NCBI GenBank assembly: GCA_051294375.1
Contig: CM119264.1
Location: forward strand, 20,240,248 to 20,304,247
Length of the DNA stretch: 64,000 bases
Reading direction: 5' to 3'
DNA from: Paraspadella gotoi
Taxonomy: Eukaryota; Chaetognatha
Below are positions 12,301-21,348 of this stretch, in pieces. The notes beneath the pieces were generated by a model, which was not told the DNA's origin, made no database searches, and saw only the letters and a list, made by a program, of their open reading frames with translations. The position numbers and the translations under genes are program-made. The stretch's first letter is position 1. The number at the start of each line of letters is the position of its first letter.

Positions 12301-15300
12301 ATATTTTGCATATCAATATATGAAACTATTACGTTTCAAAAAATAAAAATAAATATAATAATATTGAACAGTGAATTTTTTTTAAGCACGGAACAGTAAC
12401 GTTACGCCATTTTTCATTGTGTCGTAGGTGTTAAAAATAAAATGAACGATGACGAAAAAAAAGAGATAGATTACAGCGTGATTCAAACAATGGGGGGGAA
12501 AAAAGACGTTTTTTTACTAAGGAAGAAAAAACGGAAGCAGAATAGAGGATTTTTTTGCTAGCAAAAGACTTTTTGTTTGGTGGCAGCGGTAGTTGCAATT
12601 TCCGTAATTACAGCTTCGCGCGACTGGGAAAAAAGGTGGCGCCGAGATGTTTTCGGCAACGTCGTCGCGCCATATTAGTCGGCACTGACTATTTACAGTA
12701 GGGTGGAGAGCTGAAAAGATTTCTAGATGTTACAATCACTCTCATATACAGCTGAGCCGCGTCATATTAAACTATGAAACAACTGCTTTAAAAAAACACG
12801 CCAAAGTTACTCTTTTAAATATCGACAAACTGTCTTCTGCAACCCTTTTCCTAAAGTTCTGTTGTGTGGTCTTAAGAGAAATTTTTCTTAAACAGAAGTT
12901 TTATCTTTACATGAGGTAAATTTTGCGAAAACCGTACCAGTCTTTAGCTAATATAAAAAATCTTAAAAGCATAAGGATCGTTGCAATCGCATAAGAAAAA
13001 TCTGGATTCACGATAAATTTTGATACTAAAAAAAATTAAATTTAAAAAAAGAAAATTAATTTATAAACAGAAATAAAAATTTTATTTTGCAATTGTCAAT
13101 TAAAAAAATAATAAAGTACCGAGAAAAATTAAAGTTACAGTTTCTGAAAAAAAAATGTTTTTTTTGTCATTATCAATTGTCATTGTCAAATAAACTGATC
13201 AGCAGACGCAGCCCTTGAAAAAAAATTTGAGAAAAGAAAATTAATTTATAAACAGAAAGAAAAATTCTATTTTGCGATTGTCAATTAAAGAAGAAAGAAA
13301 AAAATTAAAGTTACAGTTTCTAAAAAAAAAAAAATTTCATTGTCAAAAAATAACGTGATCAGCAGACGCAGTCCCTGAGAAAAAAAAACGAAATAAAAAA
13401 TCTTAAAAGCATAAGGATCGTCGCAATTACATAAGAAAAATCTGGATTGACGACAAATCTTGATACTAAAAAAAATCAATTTAAAAAAAAAAAAAATTAT
13501 AAACAGAAAGAAAAAAAAGAAAAGAATAAATAAAGACTAGAAAGGAAAGAAAGGAAAGAAAGAATAAAAAAAAGTATAGAAAGGAAAGAAAGAATAGAAA
13601 GGAAAGAAAGAATAGAAAGGAAAGAAAGAATAGAAAGGAAAGAAAGAATAGAAAGGAAAGAAAGAAAAAGAATAAAAAGGAAAGAAAGGAAAGAAAGAAT
13701 AGAAAGGAAAGAAAGAATAGAAAGGGGAAAAAAAAGAAATTAATTTATAAACAGAAAAAAAAAATTCTATTTTTCATTATCAAAATAATAAATATAAAAC
13801 AGTAAAATAACTTATTTTCGAGTTTAATTTTTGCTAAGACTGGAGTAACATTATTGAAGGTACTTTTGTTTTACTTTAAGCACGCATAAGCGAGCAGTTT
13901 GATCGAATGCGACCTCTCTAAACACTGTCAGCATTCCCAGACAAAAGACAAAGTGAAACTTGAATCAGACTGACGAAGTGAAGTAAAGAATAAAGTGAAA
14001 TAAAAACCCGATGTTACTATAACAAAATGATAACATGCACGAATGCGATGCCTAATTTTATGAGTTCAATCCCAATTCATTTTTTTAAAATAAAAACAGA
14101 GAGAGAGAGAAGAGAGAGAGAGAGAGAAAGAGAGAAAAGAAAGAAATCAAATGGCAGCAACAGAAGCAGCAGGAGAAAAGAAAGAAAAAGAGAGAGCCCC
14201 TGCAGAGCCAGCTGCAGACTCAAAAGGCAGCAGCAAAAGCAGCAGGAGAAAATAAAGAAAAAGAATAAGCCCCTGCAGAGCCAGCTGCAGACTCGTTTTT
14301 TTTCCCCTATGATTATGAATCAGTGAATAGGGAAAAGAAAGAGGGAGAGAGACATGTACTTATAAGAAAAAAGAGAGAGAGAAAGAAATATAAAAATAAA
14401 AGAAAGAAAATTTGTTTGTTTTGATAAAACATAAACAAAACATATTTAATAACTGTCCAGACTCAATTTTAAGCACATCGATGATGAAAAGCTGTATATA
14501 AATTTTCAGCTTCATAAACCCAAATTTAATCATAAAAAAGGCGATCTATAATTTGGAACGCCGACGACAAAGCCGACGACGACGCTTAGCGATTGCGACG
14601 ATAAAAACCGATGTTGCGATACAAAATGATAACATGCACAAATACGATGCCTAATTTTACGAGTTCAATCCTAATTCAATTTTTTTTTTTAATAAAAACG
14701 CAGAGAGAGAGAAAAAAAGAAAGAAATCAAAAGGCAGCAGCAGAAGCAGCAAGAGAAAAGAGAGAAAAAGAATAAGCCCCTGCAGACTCATTTTTTTCCT
14801 TTTATCTATGAATCAGTGACTAGGGAAAAGAAAGAGAAAGAGAGACATGTAATTAAAAGAGAAAAGAGAGAGAGAGAAAGAAATATAAAAATAAAAGAGA
14901 GAAAATTGGTTTGTTTTGATAAAACGTAAACAAAACATATTTAATAACTGTCCAGACTCAATTTTAAGCACATCGATGATGAGAAGCTGTATATAAATTA
15001 TCAGATTCATACACCCAAATTTAATCATAAAAAAGGCGATCTATAATTTGCAACGCCGACGACGACAACAACGCCGACGACGACGACGCCACTTATGCGC
15101 AAAAGCGTTACAATCGCTTAGCGTTTGCGACGATAAAAATTGGTACAAGCAATATAAAATTATCCATTCATTTAATAAATAAGCTTTCTTTCCCCTGACT
15201 TTGGACCGGCTTTAGTAGCTTGTAAAAATAGAAATAGTGAATAGAATTCACTGAAGACTAACCTACTGAGCCGCCTTCGTCACGCATAACCTCTACGCCT

Positions 15301-16689
15301 TGCGTGGAGCAGGGTCCCCCGTCCGATGCAACCGCCGCCTTCTTATATCGCCCTAGCTTGGACGTAGACGCAGGGACGGGCTGCCAAGGGTTGTGCCATC
15401 GAAGATCCGACAGCAAGTGCTGGAGAGGAAAAATAAATGCATTAATCCCTCATCCTCTATCAAAAATGACCCAAAAAGAGTAAAATTTTATATTGAGACT
15501 GTTTTTCATACAAAGGACAAGGTGTGGCGAATCCTAAAATCGCCTCCCGTATAGCTTGGAGAAACTCAGCTCCTCCCATTGGCTTGGACAGCTAAGTACT
15601 CGTTCACCAACCGTGAGTTCCGGGTTCAATCTCCTCACGGTCACCCTGGTTAAAGTTTGATGGTGTCGGCATAAACACGCCAGTGACATGGGGTGGTCAC
15701 TGCAGGTCCATAGCCCTGAGCGCCAGCTGTCGGGAGATGCCTCACACCCCAGGCATCACACTTGTCCCTCCGTTGCCATAAAGGTTTATAAACTTTTACT
15801 CCCCTAGACTACCCGACAAATAATCCTCAGCACCCCATGAACCAACATCCATACCCTTTCACGATACCTCATACATAACCACATTACCCCCCCGCCCCAC
15901 ACACCCAAACCCTTTTACCCCTAACTTCCGATTCAAAACCCCTAACCCCCAATCCCCTACCCCTATAGCCCTTAGCCTTGAATGAAAGAAAACTTTAGAT
16001 TAAAAAAAACCAGTTTAGAGCGAGAAAATCAGCGACTAGGTTAGAGTCCGAGTCTCAAAATTTAGGCTTAAGAAAAATAAGTTTTAAATGTTAAAAAAAA
16101 AGAGCAGATGAATTTACATTGAAACTTCTTAGCGTTAAAATAAGCCCTTTCACGCTGACGCTTTTGTTCTGAATTAATCAGGAGAGATATATTAGGAGAG
16201 AGCTCAAGAGAAAGAGGACAGGAATCTTAAGACGTCGTTGAGAGGAACTAATCTTCGCCCCCACCCCCGGTGAGGCATTTTTCGGTGCCACTTCCGGTGA
16301 CTCTCATTTCATGGTGGAATGAACTCGAGAACTTCTTCCTCCCAAAAAGACTCCAAGGTTAACGGCGAGATATTTTTCGGAGACTAGGAAAATAAATTTT
16401 TCCTTTTTTTACCGCCTTTTTTCCCCAATGGACTTGGGCCATTTCAAAAGAACTAAAAGCTGCCGAAAAATACAATAGAACGTAATTTTTTTATACTCTT
16501 GATTATCCCTTCCGTTTCTCCCAAATAATGGAGTGATTTTTACCACACAAAGAGCAATGCAATTAAAGAACTCACCTCCTTTTCATGGTCTTCGTCATCT
16601 TCGCCGTCGACATAGCTGGGACGTTTCTCACTTCTGACGACGACGACGACGACGAAACAAACGGAGACGAAAAACTTCCGATTTAACAT
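2219..16689 (-). CDS. Gamma-glutamyltransferase (GGT), 5' half, five exons
   Basis: GGT enzymes are Ntn hydrolases at the cell surface or in secreted form. They cleave or transfer the gamma-glutamyl group of glutathione and its conjugates. I assembled five minus-strand exons with matching phases: 16689-16576, 15419-15263, 7200-7054, 3059-2971 and 2361-2219. Reading through gives a hydrophobic N-terminus, then LGRYKKAAVASDGG, GGSVVDAAIVTLLC, SMGIGGGFFMTIYN, VVDARETAP, GGLAIAVPGEIEGYW and FGRLPWESLF, all in family order. The arginine of DARETAP matches the gamma-glutamyl-binding arginine (human Arg107). About 190 residues are present of the usual 550-600. The autocleavage site and small subunit with the catalytic threonine lie beyond the left edge, so the copy is partial by window, not visibly broken. 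No frameshift or in-frame stop is seen. The family call is secure; which GGT subfamily is open. Confidence 0.93.
2362..2970. other. GGT intron 4 with GA microsatellite
   Basis: Intron between exons 4 and 5. It holds an interrupted GA tract at about 2653-2692 and otherwise AT-rich sequence. Confidence 0.7.
2971..3059 (-). CDS. GGT exon 4
   Basis: The exon follows the polypyrimidine acceptor TTTCTTTCTCAG and ends at TGG before donor GTGAGT; 89 bases, phase 1 in and phase 0 out. It encodes the GGLAIAVPGEIEGYW signature. The first two bases complete the codon split from exon 3, giving SKANKTMFKGRYEAS across the join. Confidence 0.93.
3060..4009. other. GGT intron 3, right part; no feature
   Basis: AT- and T-rich intronic DNA. 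No exon, RNA gene or recognisable repeat is seen. Confidence 0.6.
4187..4700. other. Assembly gap (514 N)
   Basis: A run of N inside the duplicated block; any open frame across it is meaningless. Confidence 1.
5008..5155. repeat. Large inverted repeat, Penelope-like terminal motif
   Basis: GTACAGGTACAGTATTTTTA at the left and its complement at the right (about 5116-5136) bracket a core. On the minus strand the core reads CTGAAGATGATCTGTC, then ATGGATCGAAATATTGG. Phrases of this type (CTGAAGATGAT ... GATCGAAA) are typical of Penelope-like retroelement termini; that link is by memory of the motif, not alignment. Confidence 0.45.
5199..5421 (+). mobile_element. Solo LTR of the TRIM-like family
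   Basis: It starts TGCTTATGGTAGACTAAAATCC and ends CTCTCTTCA. Its full length matches the LTRs at 34493-35140 and 30083-30316, including GGCGCTTAACCCG and ATGGTGTTACAGCC. No primer-binding site follows, so it is a solo LTR. A truncated duplicate starts at 4751. Confidence 0.8.
5422..7053. other. GGT intron 3, left part; 25-N gap at 6025-6049
   Basis: AT-rich to about 6160, then a GC-richer, pyrimidine-rich stretch to about 6870. Open frames at 6379-6871 are CT-repeat shadows on both strands. No exon of known family is seen. The 25-N run at 6025-6049 is an assembly gap. Confidence 0.6.
7054..7200 (-). CDS. GGT exon 3
   Basis: A symmetric phase 1-1 exon of 147 bases between acceptor CCCTATCCCTATAG and donor GTGAGG. 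It encodes VDAAIVTLLCNGF, HSMGIGGGFFMTIYN and YVVDARETAPSK, with the substrate-binding Arg. The acceptor's pyrimidine tract is degenerate CCCTA repeat continuous with the telomere-like array upstream in the intron. Confidence 0.95.
7246..7612 (-). repeat. Telomere-like TTAGGG minisatellite
   Basis: Higher-order units of about 110-120 bases combine short TTAGGG runs with GTTGAGGCA, GGAGATGTACGGGAGGCC, GGGCCCGGTTTAGG and GAGAGAGGCCCGTGGG. Roughly three units are visible. It sits in GGT intron 2 directly upstream of the exon 3 acceptor; read on the gene strand it is CCCTAA-rich. Confidence 0.9.
7653..7724. repeat. Array of four TGGCGA-NN-TCGCCA palindromes
   Basis: Four 14-base palindromes with variable two-base centres lie at 7653-7666 (GG), 7677-7690 (CA), 7697-7710 (TA) and 7711-7724 (AG); the last two abut. 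The spacing varies. The surroundings are AT-rich, so the GC-rich arms stand out. Function unknown. Confidence 0.95.
7915..8250 (+). repeat. AT-rich dispersed repeat L, copy 2 (with 25-N gap)
   Basis: GCCATAGCCGATGAAATTT, CATGACCATAGGTTATGG and GCCTAATTAAAAATAT match 19310-19445 in order. The piece 8101-8135 is the uninterrupted site that is split by a family C insertion at 19446. An assembly gap of 25 N lies at 8048-8072. Confidence 0.8.
8252..8400 (-). repeat. Family B end fragment plus TTAA-rich tract
   Basis: AACAAGTTGAGCAAACAATG then TCGGATCTGCC is the conserved 3' end of family B in reverse. It is followed by TTAATTAA microsatellite like that inside the full copies at 29271 and 41097. 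The rest of the element is absent. Confidence 0.75.
8817..9660. repeat. CT microsatellites and ATCGCATCA minisatellite
   Basis: Long CT tracts at about 8817-8845, 9015-9140 and 9296-9405 are followed by ACTCATACACGCATT and an irregular ATCATCGCATCA-type minisatellite (9433-9560). The same order occurs at 30790-31205 and, reversed, at 24466-24860, so this is a dispersed compound repeat. Serine/leucine-rich open frames here are not genes. Confidence 0.8.
9935..10020 (+). repeat. Repeat L terminal segment
   Basis: TTTTTGACTCACCTCATTGA then GTGCGGCTACCCCTA matches the end of the copies at 20230-20335 and 23975-24090. Confidence 0.7.
10021..11050. other. AT-rich intronic DNA; nothing recognised
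   Basis: GGT intron 2. Homopolymer-rich AT sequence without exon-like stretches. Confidence 0.6.
11050..11810 (+). repeat. Long dispersed repeat I, copy 1
   Basis: About 750 bases are matched in reverse by 50530-51310, including GGAACACCTTTCTAAA, CTTTACACAGC and the hairpin AAAGTTATTTTTTTAAATAAC. It is AT-rich, non-coding and likely a non-autonomous element. A weakly similar piece lies at 59100-59290. Confidence 0.8.
11811..12950. other. Intronic DNA with a GC-rich patch
   Basis: AT-rich apart from about 12580-12700, which is GC-rich (GGCGCCGAGATG, GTCGTCGCGCC). No convincing exon was found in that patch on either strand. Confidence 0.5.
12951..13510 (+). repeat. Tandemly duplicated AT-rich block
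   Basis: AAAAATCTTAAAAGCATAAG then GATCG, ATAAGAAAAATCTGGATT and GATCAGCAGACGCAG each occur twice (from about 12956 and 13397), indicating tandem duplication of roughly 430 bases. The first phrase also occurs near 24430. Confidence 0.8.
13511..13735 (+). repeat. GGAAAGAAAGAATAGAAA minisatellite
   Basis: Purine-only tandem array with an 18-base core unit, about ten copies with length variants. It is a strand-asymmetric sequence able to form triplex structure. Confidence 0.9.
14005..15140 (+). repeat. Tandem pair of compound repeats incl. family G
   Basis: The unit (GATGTTACTATA, AAAATGATAACATGCAC, GA-rich tract, CCCCTGCAGAGCCAGCTGCA, then family G) occurs at about 14009-14607 and again, shortened, at about 14611-15140. 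Family G copies lie at 14411-14607 and 14906-15139. Lys/Arg-rich open frames here are repeat shadows. Confidence 0.85.
15137..15225 (-). repeat. Family C end fragment
   Basis: Reverse of the conserved 3' part of family C (GGTACAA...ATCCATTCATTTAATAAATA, then CTGACTTTGGAC). It lies just downstream of GGT exon 2 in the gene's orientation. Confidence 0.75.
15263..15419 (-). CDS. GGT exon 2
   Basis: Acceptor TTTTTCCTCTCCAG and donor GTTAGT bound 157 bases, phase 0 in and phase 1 out. It encodes an N-terminal linker (HLLSDLRWHNPWQPV) and then KLGRYKKAAVASDGGPCSTQ and RDEGGSV, the family start of the extracellular domain. Joining to exon 3 restores GGSVVDAAI. Confidence 0.93.
15536..15795 (+). repeat. 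tRNA-like SINE, type 2
   Basis: A GC-richer block with a pol III B-box-like GGTTCAATCTC at about 15623 preceded by TTGGCTTGGACAGCTAAGTA as a plausible A-box region. The tail holds GACATGGGGTGGTCACTGC and CAGCTGTCGGGAGATGCC. A related fragment lies near 24240-24310. It sits in GGT intron 1. Confidence 0.65.
15850..15990 (+). repeat. Degenerate CCCTAA-type tract
   Basis: C-rich sequence with CCCCTAAC, CCCCTACCCCTATAGCCC and similar: a decayed telomere-like tract in GGT intron 1. A comparable tract lies at 18670-18755. Confidence 0.6.
15991..16575. other. GGT intron 1; no further feature
   Basis: Unique-looking sequence between exons 1 and 2; no exon or repeat recognised. Confidence 0.5.
16576..16689 (-). 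CDS. GGT exon 1: start codon and signal peptide or anchor
   Basis: ATG at 16689 opens MLNRKFF followed by VSVCFVVVVVV, then an acidic stretch (GEDDEDHEKE), and ends at GAG before consensus donor GTGAGT; 38 codons, phase 0, fitting exon 2. A basic N-terminus plus a hydrophobic core matches the N-terminal signal-anchor or signal peptide expected for GGT. The valine run is written by a GTC microsatellite. The start is chosen because it is the Met before the hydrophobic core; no in-frame stop separates it from upstream sequence, so a longer start is not excluded. Confidence 0.8.
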
Positions 16690-17716
16690 TGCTATGGTAT
16701 TTGTTAAATTCCTCGAGTTTTTCGCGGCTTCTTTTTTTTTAAAATAATTTTAGGGGTAGTAAGACAATTATTACGATATATTTAATAATTATCCACTGAA
16801 TAAAACGATTATAAAAAAGAAAAAAACCCAATAACCATCAGCTATATTTCATGTCTAAATGAACTTATTGCTAATTTTGTCTCTTAAAATTATTTACGGG
16901 AAAATAAGATTAAAAAGTTAACAACCACAAACTTGCTCCCGCGCAATATCCTTTACGTCTAATGTTTTTTTATTTTTTTCGAAATTAAAAAACTTAAATG
17001 TAAAAAAAAAAGATCGGTCCATCCAATGTGTTGCGCCGCAGAGACTTTCTTTTTACTTATATTTTTTTGTGATCATATATACATGATTATAAAATTTATA
17101 TATAACAAACGTCTTATGGCAGACGAAATATGCCGAATTTACTGTGATCATGTGACCATAATTTTACTTAGCCACATAACTACACAAATATAAAACACAT
17201 GAACAAAAAGCATTTAGTAATGTCTTACAAATCTACAAAATAATAACTAAAATAACTATTAGCCCAGGTATTTATGATACGCATTGCATAAAAATTATGT
17301 TTTTTGTTCTTTAAAGATTTAGGATTTCCTGAAGGCGGCGCTAGCAGTCATTTAGTTTCATATTTTTCCTGTCTTAACAAATGCAGAACTATAAACAAAT
17401 TATAAACATTTTAATAAAAGTAGGACTGGCCAATGGACAGACATACCAGCCGACCGACAGACCGACCTAAAAGTGATTGCTCCGCGATTACTCGCGGCGT
17501 AACTAAAAAGAACAAAAACAGAATAAACGCAAGAAATAAAGAGGTTTTTTTATATTACGATTCAATTCGATTTGGTGGAAACCCGAGTTGGCCGACTATA
17601 AGTTTCGCAAGATATCATAATTTTCGTACAAAAATACCGGTTTTCTAATCGACATTTTAAGAATTCGTTGACTTGCTCACATTTGTCAACTCAGCCGGGA
17701 AAAAGTTACGTTTTTA
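16690..17716. other. Upstream of GGT exon 1; promoter region presumed
   Basis: AT-rich sequence. No TATA or initiator could be assigned with confidence. The frame at 17433-17648 on the plus strand shows no family signature. Confidence 0.4.
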
Positions 17717-18440
17717 GTCGGATCTGCTTATCGCAGATTCCGCCTCTATAATTCACTTTGTCGGTCTCACCCCAAAATCTTTTTATCATATCAGAACCTC
17801 TAATTATGATAAATTGTCATAAAAATGTCGTCCATCCGTCAGTCTGAAGTTCCGTCCCACCAATGATCTTTAATTATTCACGATTGGATGGTTGGATTGG
17901 AATGAAATTTAGTATGTGGGGAGAAAAGTGTATGATTGCGCTAGATCTAATGTTTCGATGGAATCATGCGAGTTGAAATGAGTTTAAATGGAAAAAACAA
18001 AAATCATATTTACTTAAAGTTTTTTACTCATAATTATTATATTTATTAAAAATCAGATTGATAAATTGAAATAAAATTTTGCGTGTGGGTAAGGCTGGGA
18101 TTAAACTGGATATAAATTTTTTATGAAATCGTAAAAGTAAAAAAATTTTTAAATTAAATAACCAAAAAACAAATTTATTTAAATTTTTAAAAGTATCTCT
18201 CTCTATATATCTTTCTGATTGTTTGATTGTTAATTTGATTAAACGATTGATTGATTTTTTAATTGATTAATCTGTTATGATTAATCTGTTATAATTTATA
18301 ATGTTAAGATCTAGTTATAATTAGTTATGTTTCTCTCTATTTATAAATTGTATTATTACATTCATCGGACATTTCATCTGGTTAGCTGCTTACCGCTAAA
18401 TTATCGTAGGCAGATTCGACATTGTTTGCTCAAACTTGTT
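17717..18440 (+). repeat. Family B element, copy 2
   Basis: It opens AGTCGGATCTGCTTATCGCA followed by GATTCCG (subterminal hairpin), then TATAATTCACTTTGTCGGTC, CCGTC-rich sequence and TGGATGGTTGGATTGGAATG. It ends GGCAGATTCGACATTGTTTG then CTCAAACTTGTT. About 720 bases, non-coding. The ends are complementary (GTCGGATCTGC / GCAGATCCGAC). Confidence 0.85.
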
Positions 18441-19300
18441 AATAGAGAAATCCTTAATGAAAAGGGAAGAGCGCACAGCAGCGAATCGATCACGAGTGCT
18501 TAATCTAGATAATCTCTGTTGATTTGTGGATTTCTTACCTTCTTCGATATCTGGAAAATTACGTAGCGTTCTGTTAAACTAGTTGGATAAATTTTACTTT
18601 TGCCGACCGCGGTTTTTGAAAAATAACTTAAAAATATTTAATTTAACAAAAAATTTAAAAATATTACCTAATTACCCTAACCCTAAACCCTTTTAACCCT
18701 AACCACCCCTAACCTTTAACCACCCCTAAATCACCCTTATCCTTAACCCCTCCCCGTTCGGCGAAAGTAAAAGTAAGTTAAATTAAGCAAAATGAAGCTA
18801 AAAAAACTGATTATAATTTGATTTCTGAAAAACGTATTTTTTTAGATTTAAACTGTCTTTTCCTAAACTTTTCAAAATTTTTAAGAAAAAAAAACCAAAA
18901 AAAAGCCAACTTAGGAAAAAGCGATGCTCTTTTACTCTCGTATGACCATTTTTAGTTTCGTTTAGACCGATTGAATATCTTAATCATTTATTTTCCGTTT
19001 AATATCTTGTCGCGCGCTTCCCCGCGATCAGCTGTTACGCAAACTAACAGACGAGCGTGTTTCAGTTAAATCTTTTCTCAAGTCTTTTATCTTCGATTCA
19101 AATACGTGTTTAAAAATGAAATGAAAAATCCTTTTAAATAATAAAGCGAGCAGGTGCTAATTTTCTGTGCCTCTTGACCTAACTACAGATTTACAAAAAT
19201 CGTCAACTAAAAATGTCTAATAATAAAGCTACATATATATGAAGCTAATTCTATTCAAATAATTATCATTTATCTATTTAAGGCATTATGTTGAATTTAT
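18441..19300. other. AT-rich spacer with CCCTAA-like tract
   Basis: It contains CCCTAACCCTAAACCC and relatives at 18670-18755. A 12-base minus-strand segment at 18550-18539 is flanked by TTTTCCAG and GTAAGA, which looks like a micro-exon but cannot be proved. Confidence 0.5.
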
Positions 19301-19309
19301 TTTGCATAC

Positions 19310-20335
19310 AAGTAGCCATAGCCGATGAAATTTAAATGCTAATGTATACAGCGTTAAAATAATCTAACATGACCATAGGTTATGGTATTAAAATATTTTT
19401 TGTCAAAAAAGCTTTCTTCCGAGGGTACTCGCCTAATTAAAAATATTGAGAGTCTTGATTGAAAGCTTGCAGGGACCTGCTATATCATTATCTTGTAAGA
19501 GTGATGGAGGCCTTAAACCACCAAAGCCTGTCCAAAGTCAGGGTCAAGATAGCTTATTTATTAAATGAATGGATAATTTTTATATTGGTTGTACCAATTT
19601 CATAAAATTCAGCTCCTTGTATTTTGATGCTAGTGCGGAGTACAATAAGTATTCCCCGATCTAATACTTAAGGGAGTGGTCTTTTTATACAATTGAAACA
19701 TTCTTTGAAAATATTATACCACTTCATTGATAGGGAAGCAGGTACTCTGGAGTGAATAAATGAGACTGTGAGAGAGTCTTGATTGAAAGCTTACATGGAC
19801 CTGCTATGTCATTATCTTGTAAGAGTGATGGAGGCCTTAAACCACCAAAGCCTGTCCAAAGTCAGGGGCAAGATAGCATATTTATTAAATGAATGGATAA
19901 TTTTTATATTGGTTGTACCAATTTCATTACATTAATATATAAAGCAAACAATTTTTTTTTTAAATCTTAAAATTTTTTTATGGATTCTGATAGAGCATAA
20001 AAAGTTAAAAAAGAAATATAATTACAGCTTTTAAAAATTCTTACGTTTTTCTAAGTGAAAATATAAAAAAACTGATAAAATCATCGAAAGATGATGATTT
20101 TTTACGGTTTTTCTTATTTCTTATGGTCTTAAAATTTTAAAATTATCAAAAAATTGTTTGGCCTTTCTTATATATAAATAAATATTAAAAAATTAATTAC
20201 TAGTGTAGAGAGCCATATTAGAAATTTTTTGTCCATTGAAAGTATTCTTAAAAATGTTGAAATATTCGTTTGAGCATTTACCTACTTTAAGTTTTTGACT
20301 CACCCCATTGAGTGCAGCTACCCCTAATACAAGTT
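19310..20335 (+). repeat. Repeat L copy 3 interrupted by a family C insertion
   Basis: Repeat L runs 19310-19445 and resumes at about 19926-20335 (AATATATAAAGCAAAC, GATTCTGATAGAG, CCCATTGAGTGCAGCTACCC). The 480-base insert 19446-19925 is family C. The 8101-8135 copy of L is uninterrupted at this place. Confidence 0.85.
19446..19925 (+). mobile_element. Family C insertion: two direct repeats around a short core
   Basis: Two copies of a ~170-base unit (GAGTCTTGATTGAAAGCTT ... TTGGTTGTACCAATTTCA) flank a core beginning TAAAATTCAGCTCCTTG and ending near GAATAAATGAGACTG. The insert begins TG and ends CA, as LTRs do. The same layout occurs at 28727-29254. No coding capacity. It is LTR-like, or a satellite dimer. 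Confidence 0.7.
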
Positions 20336-20700
20336 GATTTTACTTATTGGACCTGCTCCCGATTCTACCTAATTCTAACATTTTCTTTTCTATGGATCTG
20401 TGGTTTCATGAGCATGAATTTGTAAACATTCAAGAATTAAAAAACGATGAATAAGAATAACTTGTGCTATTTTTGTTTGGTTTCTTTTTTTTTGGGTTGT
20501 TTATTTTGAGTGCACTATTTACAAAATGTTAAAATTGCTTAAAAGCCTCTATGAAATATCTTTCGATTACTATTAATACAAATTTACTGATGAAAGCTGA
20601 GACAGGGACTCTTAGGTAACCACGTGGCATAAATCAAAACATGTTTGTTAAATTGAATTTGATCTCGGAGTGGAAACAAAAATTGAATTTTATATATGTC

Positions 20701-20988
20701 GTCGGGCATTGCCTAGGTTCACCCCGCTTATAAGCATGACTCTTTCAGTTGTGACCCGGTGGCTCATTGAATAAAGCCATCAGCTCATGACCACTAGGTA
20801 CCGGGTTCAATCCCAACCCGGTACCTCCCCTGCGGGAAGAGTGAGGACGGCCGTAAGCTGCCTTTGGGGCGTGGAAAACCCTCAAGTCTGGTTCCAGGCC
20901 CAGGACCCGTTCCATGTCTGCTAGAGGGGGTTATAGAAGTTATGGATAGTCATCTTCAGCCCCCGTAGCGCCTTATCCACATATATGC
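20701..20988 (+). repeat. tRNA-like SINE, type 1, copy 1
   Basis: B-box-like GGGTTCAATCCCAACCC at about 20803, preceded by GACCCGGTGGCTCATTGAAT. The tail carries GTGAGGACGGCCGTAAG, CCGTTCCATG and GCGCCTTATCCACATATA. Two more copies lie at 31595-31862 and 61724-61950, all on the plus strand. The copy here has an extra AAAGCCATCAGCTC. Confidence 0.85.
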
Positions 20989-21158
20989 GTTTCCAAAATG
21001 AGAATGAGATGAAATGAAACGCAATTGACAATGTAGCTCCTGCTTGAAAACGTTTCTCCGGGACTACGCTGCAGCTTGCCGTTTTATGCAAGACGAGCGC
21101 GCCCGTCTCAAAAGATGATCCTCGTTTCCCTCGCACCATCCCGCGTGACGTCGCTCTT

Positions 21159-21348
21159 TTATTCTAATGAATTCCTTGGACCGACGAGATCATCCTGGGA
21201 GTTTCTTTTCTGAAGTTTTGAGTTTGTTTCTACCTTCGAGTTCGTCGCGCCAATTGAAGACGGATTCCCGGCCGTAGATGCACCAGCTGAAGAAACCCCT
21301 CCAGGACCCGGGGGGGTAGACGGAAGAAGACGTAGAGCCTCAAACAAA
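21159..21348 (-). CDS. Candidate terminal exon, unrecognised
   Basis: A GC-rich island. After acceptor GGAGTCTTCAG the frame reads LFEALRLLPSTPPGPGG, then a Ser/Ala/Gly/Asn-rich tail ending RNSLE and a stop. The opposite strand is also open, so the strand is not certain. No family recognised. A possible upstream exon is 22062-22008 (NLTFEKQGDHE before donor GTAATT). Confidence 0.25.
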
